The position numbers and the translations under genes were made by a program. A DNA stretch of 6,303 nt from Verrucomicrobiota bacterium (GTDB lineage: Bacteria; Verrucomicrobiota; Verrucomicrobiia; Limisphaerales; JAHEOI01): contig JAHEOI010000360.1 in the NCBI GenBank assembly GCA_018610125.1, forward strand, positions 1 through 6,303. Direction: 5' to 3'. Positions 1-5,640 of this stretch are shown here, in pieces. How positions within the stretch are numbered: position 1 is the stretch's first letter; every line of letters starts with the position of its first letter. The notes below the pieces were generated by a model. It searched no databases. It was not told the origin of the DNA and saw only the letters and a program-made list of their open reading frames with translations.

Positions 1-75
1 AGCGGGCGCACGCTTCGCTAATTTCCCTGAATTCCCCTTTCCTTTCCCTCCCGAATCGACTTCAGAAAATCGCTT

Positions 76-91
76 GGCTTCGATCGAAGCC
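76..91. promoter_or_regulatory. Perfect 16-bp palindrome, possible operator
   Basis: GGCTTCGATCGAAGCC reads identically on both strands: two 8-bp half sites with no spacer. It ends 8 bp before the ribosome binding site of the DUF4198 gene. A gapless palindrome fits a dimeric repressor or activator site better than an RNA hairpin, because a hairpin would lose central pairs to the loop. It could still fold as a stem of about six pairs in the 5' untranslated RNA. The function is inferred from position and symmetry only. Confidence 0.4.
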
Positions 92-99
92 TCCGTTAT

Positions 100-105
100 A
101 AGGAG
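100..105 (+). promoter_or_regulatory. Ribosome binding site for the DUF4198 gene
   Basis: AAGGAG lies 9 nt before the ATG at 115 and 12 nt before a second, adjacent in-frame ATG at 118. The spacing favours the first ATG, giving a protein that begins Met-Met-Asn. Confidence 0.8.
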
Positions 106-114
106 AAGGTAATC

Positions 115-942
115 ATGATGAACCGAATCACTGCAGCGAAAAAAGGCGCTTCGACGATCCTGGCCGCAACCTTTTTGGCGTTATCGTTTCAATGCGGCTT
201 ATCCCACCACTTTTGGCTTGAAATAGAGGACTACCGGCCGAATCCCGGCACGGGGGTTCCCGTGACGATCCGTATCGGCGACAGCTTGCCGGGTGAGCGC
301 TTCCCTCGCACGCCGGACCATATCCGGAAGTTCGAGGTCATTCACCAAGGTGAGGCCCTCCCTATAAGGGGCCGCGCGAACGCCCATCCCGCCGGGATTG
401 TGCCGATCCATGACAATGGCCTTCACTCCATCGTTTATTACAGTCACCCAACAACGACCACGCTCACCCAAGAGACATTCCGGCAGTATCTCCGGGAGGA
501 AGGCTTAAAATCGGCTCTTGGGTCTCTGGATAAGAAGGAGGCACCGACAACCTCTGAAGTCACCGAAACGTTCACACGGTGTGCCAAAGCGCTTTTGTCT
601 GCGGGGGACGTCGAAGAAGAAGCAGTGCCGAGTTGGACCCAAATGCCCTTGGAAATCACTCCGAAAGCCACCCCCTCTCGCCTGCAATCGGGTGAAACTC
701 TGCCTGTAGGCGTCCGGTTTCAAGGGGAACCGTTGGCCGACACGCTGGTCAAGGCATACCATCGATCGCTGAAAAACGGCCCCCTTCATCAACGGACCAA
801 CCGAGACGGCGAAATTTCCCTACCGTTGAAGGCATCCGGGTTCTGGGTCTTGAGCACCGTGCATATCGAGCGTTTGGAGTCGGCGGCGGAAGCGGAATGG
901 CAGAGCACTTGGGCTTCGCTAAGCTTTGAGATCCCTGAATAA
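115..942 (+). CDS. Secreted DUF4198 domain protein (NikM-like family)
   Basis: This is a 275-residue exported protein. Residues 1-30 look like a Sec signal peptide: basic Arg4/Lys9/Lys10, a hydrophobic stretch at about 12-26, and likely cleavage after Ser30. The mature protein would then begin His-His-Phe-Trp-Leu. The rest fits the DUF4198 pattern: a first beta-rich part (about 31-115), a middle helical part with a TRCAKALL-type segment (154-161), then a second beta-rich part starting at MPLEITP (177-183), with RFQGEPLADTLV (201-212) and a closing WASLSFEI segment. DUF4198 proteins are annotated as periplasmic and related to the substrate-binding region of NikM-type nickel uptake proteins; their substrate is mostly unproven. 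Cys27 is not in a proper lipobox (Gln precedes it), so a lipoprotein is unlikely. The gene is followed 67 bp later by a second secreted protein and may share its transcript. A metal-related envelope role is an inference. Confidence 0.82.
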   Translation: MMNRITAAKKGASTILAATFLALSFQCGLSHHFWLEIEDYRPNPGTGVPVTIRIGDSLPGERFPRTPDHIRKFEVIHQGEALPIRGRANAHPAGIVPIHDNGLHSIVYYSHPTTTTLTQETFRQYLREEGLKSALGSLDKKEAPTTSEVTETFTRCAKALLSAGDVEEEAVPSWTQMPLEITPKATPSRLQSGETLPVGVRFQGEPLADTLVKAYHRSLKNGPLHQRTNRDGEISLPLKASGFWVLSTVHIERLESAAEAEWQSTWASLSFEIPE

Positions 943-1009
943 TCGCTCGTCCGGGGAGGGTCCGGAAGAAGAAACAAGCTTTACCCGCGAAGGCTGAAAG
1001 TTAGCTCAA

Positions 1010-1777
1010 ATGACTGATCTCTCCAATTCAAAGAATCTCGCAGTTGCGCTCATTGCGGTTTGGGCGTGTTTCGCTCAAGTGGCACAAGCCACGGAAACAT
1101 CCGCACCAACGGAGCCGGATACCGGAATCTCCTACGACCCCGTCGTGCGGGAGATTCACGGATGGACGGTTCATATTCAACCGGCATTGGCAAACGGGGC
1201 GTATCAAGACCAAGGCGAGCAGGCATTGCGCATCCTCGCTGACGAGCTGAACCGGATTGCCATTCTTGTGCCGGAGAGGCCGTTAAAAGCACTCCGAAAT
1301 ATCGGAATCTGGATTGAGCGCGAGCACCCCGAGCTGAAGGCAATGCAGTATCATCCAAGCGAATCATGGCTTGTCTCCCACGGCCATGACCGCCGCCTCG
1401 CCAAGAAAGTGCATATCACACGGGCGGCGATGCTTTACTCCCGACATCGGCTTCTCAAGCACCCGATGGTTGTTCTTCATGAGCTTGCCCATGCGTATCA
1501 CGACCAAGTGCTCGGGTTTGATGATCCCGATGTCATCGAAGTGTATGAAAAGGCGAAAGATTCCGGCAACTATGATAGCGTTCTGCTCTACAATGGAAAG
1601 AAGACCCGACACTACGGAATGACAGACCATAAGGAGTATTTCGCGGAAGGCACGGAGGCCTACTTCTATCGCAATGACTTTTATCCCTTTGTTCGTGCGG
1701 AGCTCAACGAGCACGATCCGAAGCTTCACGCCTTGTTGGTGAAGATCTGGGGAGACGTTCGTCAGCGGGCGGAATAG
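1010..1777 (+). CDS. Secreted putative zinc metallopeptidase (HELAH)
   Basis: The 255-residue protein has an N-terminal hydrophobic segment (about 9-23) and an Ala-Gln-Ala site at 25-27, so Sec export with cleavage after Ala27 is likely. The key motif is HELAH at 157-161, a classic HExxH zinc site with Glu158 as catalytic base, in the context VVLHELAHAYHDQ. A conserved-looking EYFAEGTEAYF segment at 209-219 follows about 48 residues later. Glu209 or Glu213 is the probable third zinc ligand, the arrangement of gluzincin-type peptidases and of proteins likened to the anthrax lethal factor catalytic fold. The substrate is unknown. The start is the ATG at 1010, with only a weak GAAAG at 996-1000 as ribosome binding site. 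It lies 67 bp after the DUF4198 gene on the same strand, suggesting co-transcription. The closing TAG runs directly into a hexamer repeat. Active-site residues are intact; family placement beyond the zincin level is uncertain. Confidence 0.8.
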   Translation: MTDLSNSKNLAVALIAVWACFAQVAQATETSAPTEPDTGISYDPVVREIHGWTVHIQPALANGAYQDQGEQALRILADELNRIAILVPERPLKALRNIGIWIEREHPELKAMQYHPSESWLVSHGHDRRLAKKVHITRAAMLYSRHRLLKHPMVVLHELAHAYHDQVLGFDDPDVIEVYEKAKDSGNYDSVLLYNGKKTRHYGMTDHKEYFAEGTEAYFYRNDFYPFVRAELNEHDPKLHALLVKIWGDVRQRAE

Positions 1778-1822
1778 AGTGAGAGTGAGAGTGAGAGTGA
1801 GAGGGAGAGGGAGAGGGGAAGA
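1771..1822 (-). terminator. Possible C-rich, G-free Rho-type site after the operon
   Basis: Transcripts leaving the thioesterase gene on the minus strand run through about 50 nt that are rich in C and U and contain no G, with regularly spaced UC/CC dinucleotides. Unstructured C-rich, G-poor RNA is the known signature of Rho utilisation sites. No hairpin followed by a U-run was found in the convergent gap for either direction. Rho-dependent termination of the minus-strand operon here is an inference from composition and position. It would extend into the 3' end of the opposing metallopeptidase gene. Confidence 0.3.
1777..1818. repeat. Hexanucleotide tandem repeat between convergent genes
   Basis: Four exact copies of GAGTGA (1777-1800) are followed by two copies of GAGGGA (1801-1812) and a degenerate GAGGGG (1813-1818). 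The first copy begins at the last base of the metallopeptidase TAG stop codon. The plus strand has no C from 1771 to 1822, so it is a pure G/A tract apart from a few T. The repeat fills most of the 60-bp gap between the convergent stop codons at 1777 and 1838. Such a microsatellite can change copy number by slippage without altering either protein. Confidence 0.93.
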
Positions 1823-1837
1823 CGGGCGAGTGAGCAG

Positions 1838-2281
1838 CTATTCCAGGAGCTCTTGGGGAGCGACTTCCAATTGCTCGGCCAAGGCTTGCGGGATTTTGGC
1901 GGCGTTCATGCTACCATCCGGTTGATGGGTCACACAGACGACCGTCAAGAGGCCGCGGGCGACCTCGATTGCGGGCGATTGGCCCAGCTTCCAGAACCGA
2001 AAGCAGAAAGTGAGGGTCTTACTTCGTTTCTCTTTAATGAGGAGCTGAATCTCGACCAAGTCCTCGAATTTCAACGGCTTAAAGTAGTCGCACTCGGCGT
2101 GGACGCGCGGCCACGCGACCGGCGGATCGAATTGGTTCATGACGACCGAGTAGCCGAGAGAGCGATAAAAGCCATGCTCAGCGGTCTCCATGTACCGAAA
2201 GAAGTTGGAGTAATGCATGATTCCCGCCATGTCGGTGTCCGCAAACTCGACACGGCGCTCTGTCTTGAATTCGTACGGCAT
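1838..2281 (-). CDS. Acyl-CoA thioesterase, 4HBT/YbgC hotdog family
   Basis: The 147-residue length is typical of a single hotdog-fold thioesterase. The N-terminal VEFADTDMAGIMHYSNFFRY region (11-30) matches the 4-hydroxybenzoyl-CoA thioesterase/YbgC signature. Asp17 aligns by pattern with the catalytic Asp17 of the Pseudomonas 4-hydroxybenzoyl-CoA thioesterase. Tyr24 and the FFRYMETAEH helix (27-36) are also typical. These enzymes hydrolyse acyl- or aroyl-CoA or acyl carrier protein thioesters in the cytoplasm. The start is an ATG 11 bp after the stop of the glycosyltransferase gene. No Shine-Dalgarno is visible, so translation is probably coupled to that gene. With a chorismate lyase-like gene in the same block, an aromatic or polyene thioester is a plausible substrate, but general housekeeping thioesterase activity cannot be excluded. 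Confidence 0.85.
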   Translation of the reverse strand: MPYEFKTERRVEFADTDMAGIMHYSNFFRYMETAEHGFYRSLGYSVVMNQFDPPVAWPRVHAECDYFKPLKFEDLVEIQLLIKEKRSKTLTFCFRFWKLGQSPAIEVARGLLTVVCVTHQPDGSMNAAKIPQALAEQLEVAPQELLE

Positions 2282-2292
2282 CGGCGCTGAAT

Positions 2293-3615
2293 CTAAGAAA
2301 TCGAATGGGTTGTGGCCTTCTCTCGAGTCGTTTCGGTTGCCTCGTGAAACACTCGGACCATGTTGCCGGCCATTTGTTCTACGGAATACTCTCTCTGCGT
2401 CGCTTCACGACCGGAGCGGGCATATTGCCGGGCTTCGTCCGGATTGCTCAGCAAGTGATGCAGGCCGTTGACAAGGCCATTCGGATCGCCCGGGTCATAA
2501 AGGATGCCGCCGGTGGTTGCCTCGATCAGTTCCGGAAATGCCGCGTCCCGCGGCTGGACCACCGGGACCCCGGCAGCCAGCGCCTCCAGCACATAAAGGC
2601 CGAACGCCTCACCATAAAGGGCCGGTGTTGAGAGGACGGTCAGCGATCGAAGGAATTCGATTTTCTCCTCGCGGTTAAGATTCGGACAAAATTCCGCATG
2701 CTCGGCACACCCGGCCTTCTGCAGGCGCTCTTTCAGCCCATTAATCCAACCCTCATCTTTTGAGCTTAGACCACCCCCGACCTTAAGGCGCAATGCGTGC
2801 CATTCGGGCCGCTTTTTCAGCGCAATAAAGGCATCGACCAGGTGATCGAGGCCTTTCTCCGGGGACATCCTGGCAAAATACCCGACAACCGGAGAGGTGG
2901 GGGGAGCCGGTGCCGGCTCGAAGCCGTCAAGCGGAATGCCATTCGGCACGACTCGGATGCGTCCGTCCGGGATTCCGAGGCGCTGCCCCATACGGTCGGC
3001 AAAGAATCGGCTGGGTGCCACGAAGAGATCGACGTTGACGACCCTTTCCGTGAGCGCTTTCCAAGCGGCCTCGCGTTGGGGAGATGGCAATTGATCGAGA
3101 AAGTAGTCTTCTCCCTGGAGCATACAAACGACCGGGCGTTGAAGGTCTTGTTGCAAGGCTCGCGATAGCCCAAGGAGCAATGCATTGGAAAGGCAGACCA
3201 CATCGGGTTGCTGCCCTCGCTTTAACCAATCGATGAGCTCGTTCAATTCCCGGGCTTGATACCCCTCTTCCCCGCGGAGCATGGAGAGCGTGATCTCAGC
3301 CACTTCCTCTCCTTGGGTGTTGGCCTCCTTGCGAGAGACCCACTTCAGCAATTTCCGAGAAGCCAAGAGCCGATGCAGCCAATCGGGCGCGTGACGAAAG
3401 AGGCCGGATTTCTGTTCCAGATAGACGTTGATCCCGCTGAAAAAGATGGGCATGTCTGAGGCCTGATCCGGCTCATCGAGCGTCATCGGCAAATACAACG
3501 GCACCATGAGGGTGGAGTGCCCCAATTTCCGCAACGCCGCGACCAACGCGTTGTCACGGAAGCAGTTCCCACAGTACATCCCTCCTGCCCCGGGTGTTAT
3601 CTGGACAATGTTCAC
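2293..3615 (-). CDS. GT4-type glycosyltransferase
   Basis: The 440-residue protein has the two-domain GT-B layout of family 4 retaining glycosyltransferases. The N-terminal acceptor domain starts MNIVQITPGAGG and carries an unusual CGNCFRDNAL motif (15-24), followed by LGHSTLMVPLYLP. The hinge is marked by VVPNGIPLDGF (222-232). The C-terminal nucleotide-sugar domain has GYFARMSPEKGLDHLVDAF (245-263), with Arg249 and Lys254 as likely phosphate contacts, and the EX7E motif Glu336...Glu344 in GEAFGLYVLEALAAGVPVV. It has no signal peptide or membrane helix and is likely a cytosolic or membrane-associated enzyme. Donor and acceptor cannot be read from sequence. The start is GTG at 3615, immediately preceded by an in-frame TAG, so no longer upstream start is possible. 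GGGAG at 3624-3628 lies 8 nt before it. It precedes the thioesterase by 11 bp, and the role is probably to glycosylate the product of the local pathway. Confidence 0.87.
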   Translation of the reverse strand: MNIVQITPGAGGMYCGNCFRDNALVAALRKLGHSTLMVPLYLPMTLDEPDQASDMPIFFSGINVYLEQKSGLFRHAPDWLHRLLASRKLLKWVSRKEANTQGEEVAEITLSMLRGEEGYQARELNELIDWLKRGQQPDVVCLSNALLLGLSRALQQDLQRPVVCMLQGEDYFLDQLPSPQREAAWKALTERVVNVDLFVAPSRFFADRMGQRLGIPDGRIRVVPNGIPLDGFEPAPAPPTSPVVGYFARMSPEKGLDHLVDAFIALKKRPEWHALRLKVGGGLSSKDEGWINGLKERLQKAGCAEHAEFCPNLNREEKIEFLRSLTVLSTPALYGEAFGLYVLEALAAGVPVVQPRDAAFPELIEATTGGILYDPGDPNGLVNGLHHLLSNPDEARQYARSGREATQREYSVEQMAGNMVRVFHEATETTREKATTHSIS

Positions 3616-3623
3616 CTAGCTCA

Positions 3624-3628
3624 CTCCC
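3624..3628 (-). promoter_or_regulatory. Ribosome binding site fixing the GTG start of the GT4 gene
   Basis: On the minus strand GGGAG lies 8 nt before the GTG at 3615. An in-frame TAG at 3616-3618 sits directly between the site and the start codon, so GTG at 3615 is the most upstream start that can be used. Confidence 0.65.
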
Positions 3629-3638
3629 ATCATCACTC

Positions 3639-3654
3639 GCTTGCCTTAGCAAGC
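3639..3654. other. Small hairpin in the gap before the GT4 gene
   Basis: GCTTGC and GCAAGC form a perfect 6-bp stem with a 4-nt loop. This lies in the 113-bp gap between the flavoenzyme stop (3729) and the glycosyltransferase start (3615), about 10 bp upstream of the GGGAG site in minus-strand reading. There is no U-run after it in either direction, so it is not a standard intrinsic terminator. It could be a weak attenuator, an RNA stability element, or chance. Confidence 0.35.
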
Positions 3655-3728
3655 CCATTTCTCAACAAAAGCGTCATGGTTGGGCCGGACAGCCAAGGGC
3701 TTCACCAAGCATCGGCTCCGGACTCGAT

Positions 3729-5024
3729 TTAAACCGAAGCGATTTCGGAATTGGCCCGTTCCATCGGTTGCCCATAAGGCAGCGACTCCGGGATGTTCGC
3801 AAATTCCGATATCGCCTCGAACAGGCGGGAAAAGTCTTTATTCACATCACCGGAAAGGCAATCGGTAATGTCGCCCGCCAAATCCGGATATTTCTTAGTG
3901 AGGCTTCCGAAGCTGAAGTTCGGATCATAGAACGCGTACACCAGCTTGCGCATGTTTTCAATGCCCTGGCGCATTTCAGAAGCATACGAGGCAAAGCGTG
4001 AGGGGGATAAGTCGCCTTCAGTCAAGCCGGCATCGACCGCATCGGCGGCGGCCACCCCACTCTTCAACGCCAAGAGCAATCCCGACGAGAAAACGGGATC
4101 AATGAAGCACAAGGCATCCCCGAGGAGGAGCAATCCCTCTCGACCGCAATATCGGGAGTGGAACGAGTATTCGCTGGTGATGTAGTAAGGCCCGATTTGC
4201 TGGCCGCATGCGAGGTGATCTTCGATCCACGCGTTCTGGGTGACTTCGCGCTGGAACATTTGCTCAGGCTTCTTGACACCGTCACGCGCCAGGTATTTGC
4301 CATCAGCCACCACTCCGACACTGACCAGATCATGGTGAAGCGGAATGTACCAAAACCAGCCCTTTTGCGGGATATACGCGACCGTCGTGGCTCCCGCATC
4401 GAGTCCCTCGTCCCGCTTGGCTCCCCGATAATAGGTCCATACGGCAACCTTGTTGAGTCCCGGATCGCGCTTACGCCAATTCTGCTTGACCGCTGAAAAG
4501 GCCTCTCTTCCCGAACAATCGAGGGTGATCGGCGCTCGATACTCGTGCATTTGCCCATGCTCGTCCCGAGCACGGACCCCCACAACCGATTCCCCCTCTT
4601 GGATCAGCTCCTTGACGGTCATCCCTTCCAGGATCTGGGCCCCTTTCTCACGGGCATCATCCACCAGCACCTGATCAAACTCCGAGCGAAGCACCTGCCA
4701 AGTCTGCGCCACATCTTGGTCATAGCGCTGAAAGAAATAAAACGGGCTGGATACCTTCCCGGATTGAGAGACAAACTGCACGCTATGCTTTTGAACGAAG
4801 GCCGATTGACGCATTTTCTCGACAAGGCCGAGCCGTGCCAACGGATAATAGGTAAACGGCAGCATCGATTCGCCCACGTGATAACGGGGAAAGTGGTCGC
4901 GTTCCAGCACAACCGCCCGCCGGCCCTTTTCAGCCAGGATTGCTGCGGCACTGGATCCGGACGGTCCCGCCCCAATGATTACCGCATCGTATTGCTCGTT
5001 TGTCGGCATAACCATGACCGTCAC
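3729..5024 (-). CDS. FAD-dependent oxidoreductase, tryptophan-halogenase-like
   Basis: This 431-residue flavoprotein belongs to the large family of flavin-dependent halogenases and geranylgeranyl-reductase-like enzymes. The FAD-binding GxGxxG is at 18-23 (GAGPSG), with Glu41 at the end of the second strand as ribose ligand. YHVGESMLP (48-56) follows, and a second FAD motif, GDALCFIDPVFSSG, lies at 302-315. Two halogenase hallmarks are present: a lysine at position 79 in FVQKHSVQF, where the catalytic lysine of CndH/PltA-type enzymes falls, and WFWYIP at 223-228, fitting WxWxIP. Non-halogenating relatives also carry parts of these, so halogenation is possible but unproven; ring hydroxylation or oxidation is the alternative. 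No membrane segments or signal peptide are seen. The gene starts 3 bp after the stop of the chorismate lyase-like gene, so the two are almost certainly co-translated. Similar oxidoreductases are common in aryl polyene and xanthomonadin clusters. Confidence 0.85.
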   Translation of the reverse strand: MTVMVMPTNEQYDAVIIGAGPSGSSAAAILAEKGRRAVVLERDHFPRYHVGESMLPFTYYPLARLGLVEKMRQSAFVQKHSVQFVSQSGKVSSPFYFFQRYDQDVAQTWQVLRSEFDQVLVDDAREKGAQILEGMTVKELIQEGESVVGVRARDEHGQMHEYRAPITLDCSGREAFSAVKQNWRKRDPGLNKVAVWTYYRGAKRDEGLDAGATTVAYIPQKGWFWYIPLHHDLVSVGVVADGKYLARDGVKKPEQMFQREVTQNAWIEDHLACGQQIGPYYITSEYSFHSRYCGREGLLLLGDALCFIDPVFSSGLLLALKSGVAAADAVDAGLTEGDLSPSRFASYASEMRQGIENMRKLVYAFYDPNFSFGSLTKKYPDLAGDITDCLSGDVNKDFSRLFEAISEFANIPESLPYGQPMERANSEIASV

Positions 5025-5027
5025 GAT

Positions 5028-5615
5028 CTAGTCCTTGGATTGGACCGGAGGCAGCACTTCCACGATTTCGGCAAGGGCACGCTCTTGCGGGTCCCGCAAC
5101 GCATTTCGGCGACCATAGAGCCATTGCGAGCCTGAGAGCCCCAGTGCGGAATTCATCAGTTCGTCCGACTGGATCTTAAGAAACGCTGTCGGGCGACTCG
5201 TATGGGTCACGGAAAACCGCTTCAGGATGGTCCCGAGGGGCAAATATTCCTTCAGGATCCATTCCCGCGCTTGGGACGCAAACAGGGCCAGGTTGATTTT
5301 AATGGCCCCAAACTCAACCGGTTCCAAGCTTTCGTCCAAGACCAGCACCACTTCTCGAAAGTAAACGTCCTCTCGTTGTCTCCGGCGTATGAGGTTCAGA
5401 TGGATGCTTTCACCATAGAAGGCCTCCAACGTGGGGGTCATATCCCGTTGGTGCACCAACAGCCTCTTGTACGGCTCCGGCACATCCTCACCGGCGATCG
5501 ATTCGACCGCCGGCATCGGAACATTCCTTAACGAATAGAAGTCGATTAACGGATAGGCCTCACTTGGGTGGGCAAGGCCCGCCGACGAGGCTTCAGTCGG
5601 TGTCTCGGCACTCAT
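5028..5615 (-). CDS. UbiC-like chorismate pyruvate-lyase
   Basis: The 195-residue protein aligns by eye along most of its length with E. coli UbiC, which converts chorismate to 4-hydroxybenzoate and pyruvate. Matching blocks are RLLVHQRDMTPTLEAFYG (51-68; UbiC LLLEDSMTKRFEQQG), YFREVVLVLD (85-94; UbiC YWLREILL), LPLGTIL (125-131; UbiC TPLGRYLF), LYGRRNALR (166-174; UbiC LWGRRSRLR) and IVEVLPP (184-190; UbiC TELFLP). The UbiC active-site residues Arg76, Leu114 and Glu155 therefore correspond to Arg87, Leu127 and Glu186, all present. About 30 extra N-terminal residues precede the fold, with no signal peptide. The start is the ATG at 5615 behind a good ribosome binding site. No ubiA or other ubiquinone gene is visible nearby, so the product may feed a specialised pathway with the adjacent flavoenzyme rather than quinone synthesis. 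Whether it makes 4- or 3-hydroxybenzoate cannot be told from sequence. Confidence 0.8.
   Translation of the reverse strand: MSAETPTEASSAGLAHPSEAYPLIDFYSLRNVPMPAVESIAGEDVPEPYKRLLVHQRDMTPTLEAFYGESIHLNLIRRRQREDVYFREVVLVLDESLEPVEFGAIKINLALFASQAREWILKEYLPLGTILKRFSVTHTSRPTAFLKIQSDELMNSALGLSGSQWLYGRRNALRDPQERALAEIVEVLPPVQSKD
5032..5036 (-). promoter_or_regulatory. Ribosome binding site fixing the GTG start of the flavoenzyme
   Basis: AAGGA on the minus strand lies inside the end of the chorismate lyase-like gene, 7 nt before the GTG at 5024. Two ATG codons also lie in frame, at 5015 (16 nt from the site) and 5009 (22 nt). The spacing favours GTG; the ATG codons would only remove three or five residues before the FAD motif. 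Confidence 0.65.
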
Positions 5616-5624
5616 GAAAACAGG

Positions 5625-5632
5625 TTCCCCTT
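5625..5632 (-). promoter_or_regulatory. Ribosome binding site of the chorismate lyase-like gene
   Basis: AAGGGGAA on the minus strand is 9 nt before the ATG at 5615, in the 25-bp gap after the HemN-like gene. It is the strongest site in the minus-strand block and supports this ATG as the start. Confidence 0.75.
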
Positions 5633-5640
5633 ATAGGTTG

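Larger units (their letters stand above)
1..114 (+). other. Non-coding leader upstream of the DUF4198 gene
   Basis: No gene is supported here. The stretch holds a pyrimidine-rich run around 26-53 with few G residues, a perfect palindrome at 76-91 and the ribosome binding site of the following gene at 100-105. No convincing sigma-70 promoter was found. The only good -35/-10 pair overlaps the ribosome binding site, so it cannot serve this start. The real promoter is probably left of, or within, the pyrimidine-rich segment. Confidence 0.6.

Noticed and set aside
74..102. Sigma-70-like promoter TTGGCT, 17-bp spacer, TATAAG upstream of the DUF4198 gene
   Set aside because: The -10 element overlaps the AAGGAG ribosome binding site (100-105), and transcription would start at about 109, after that site. 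It could not make a normal mRNA for the ATG at 115.
181..201. Lipobox at Cys27 of the DUF4198 protein
   Set aside because: The residues before the cysteine are Ser-Phe-Gln, not the small residues a lipobox requires; cleavage after Ser30 by signal peptidase I is more plausible.
943..1009. Intrinsic terminator between the two plus-strand genes
   Set aside because: The repeated TCCGG elements around 950-965 do not form a stable stem followed by a T-run, so read-through into the metallopeptidase gene is more likely.
1777..1818. CRISPR array or attachment site at the hexamer repeat
   Set aside because: Units are 6 bp with no spacers, and there is no integrase, tRNA or cas gene nearby; it is a simple sequence repeat.
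1853..2290. Plus-strand 145-residue open frame opposite the thioesterase
   Set aside because: It is the antisense shadow of the thioesterase gene, which has clear family motifs and a catalytic aspartate. The plus frame has no recognisable domain or ribosome binding site.
3594..4001. Plus-strand 135-residue open frame crossing the 113-bp gap
   Set aside because: Most of it lies antisense to the 3' end of the flavoenzyme gene; no motif, signal or ribosome binding site supports it.
4545..5135. Plus-strand 196-residue open frame opposite the flavoenzyme
   Set aside because: It covers the FAD-binding end of a well-supported minus-strand gene and encodes a low-complexity, domain-free product, as expected of an antisense shadow.
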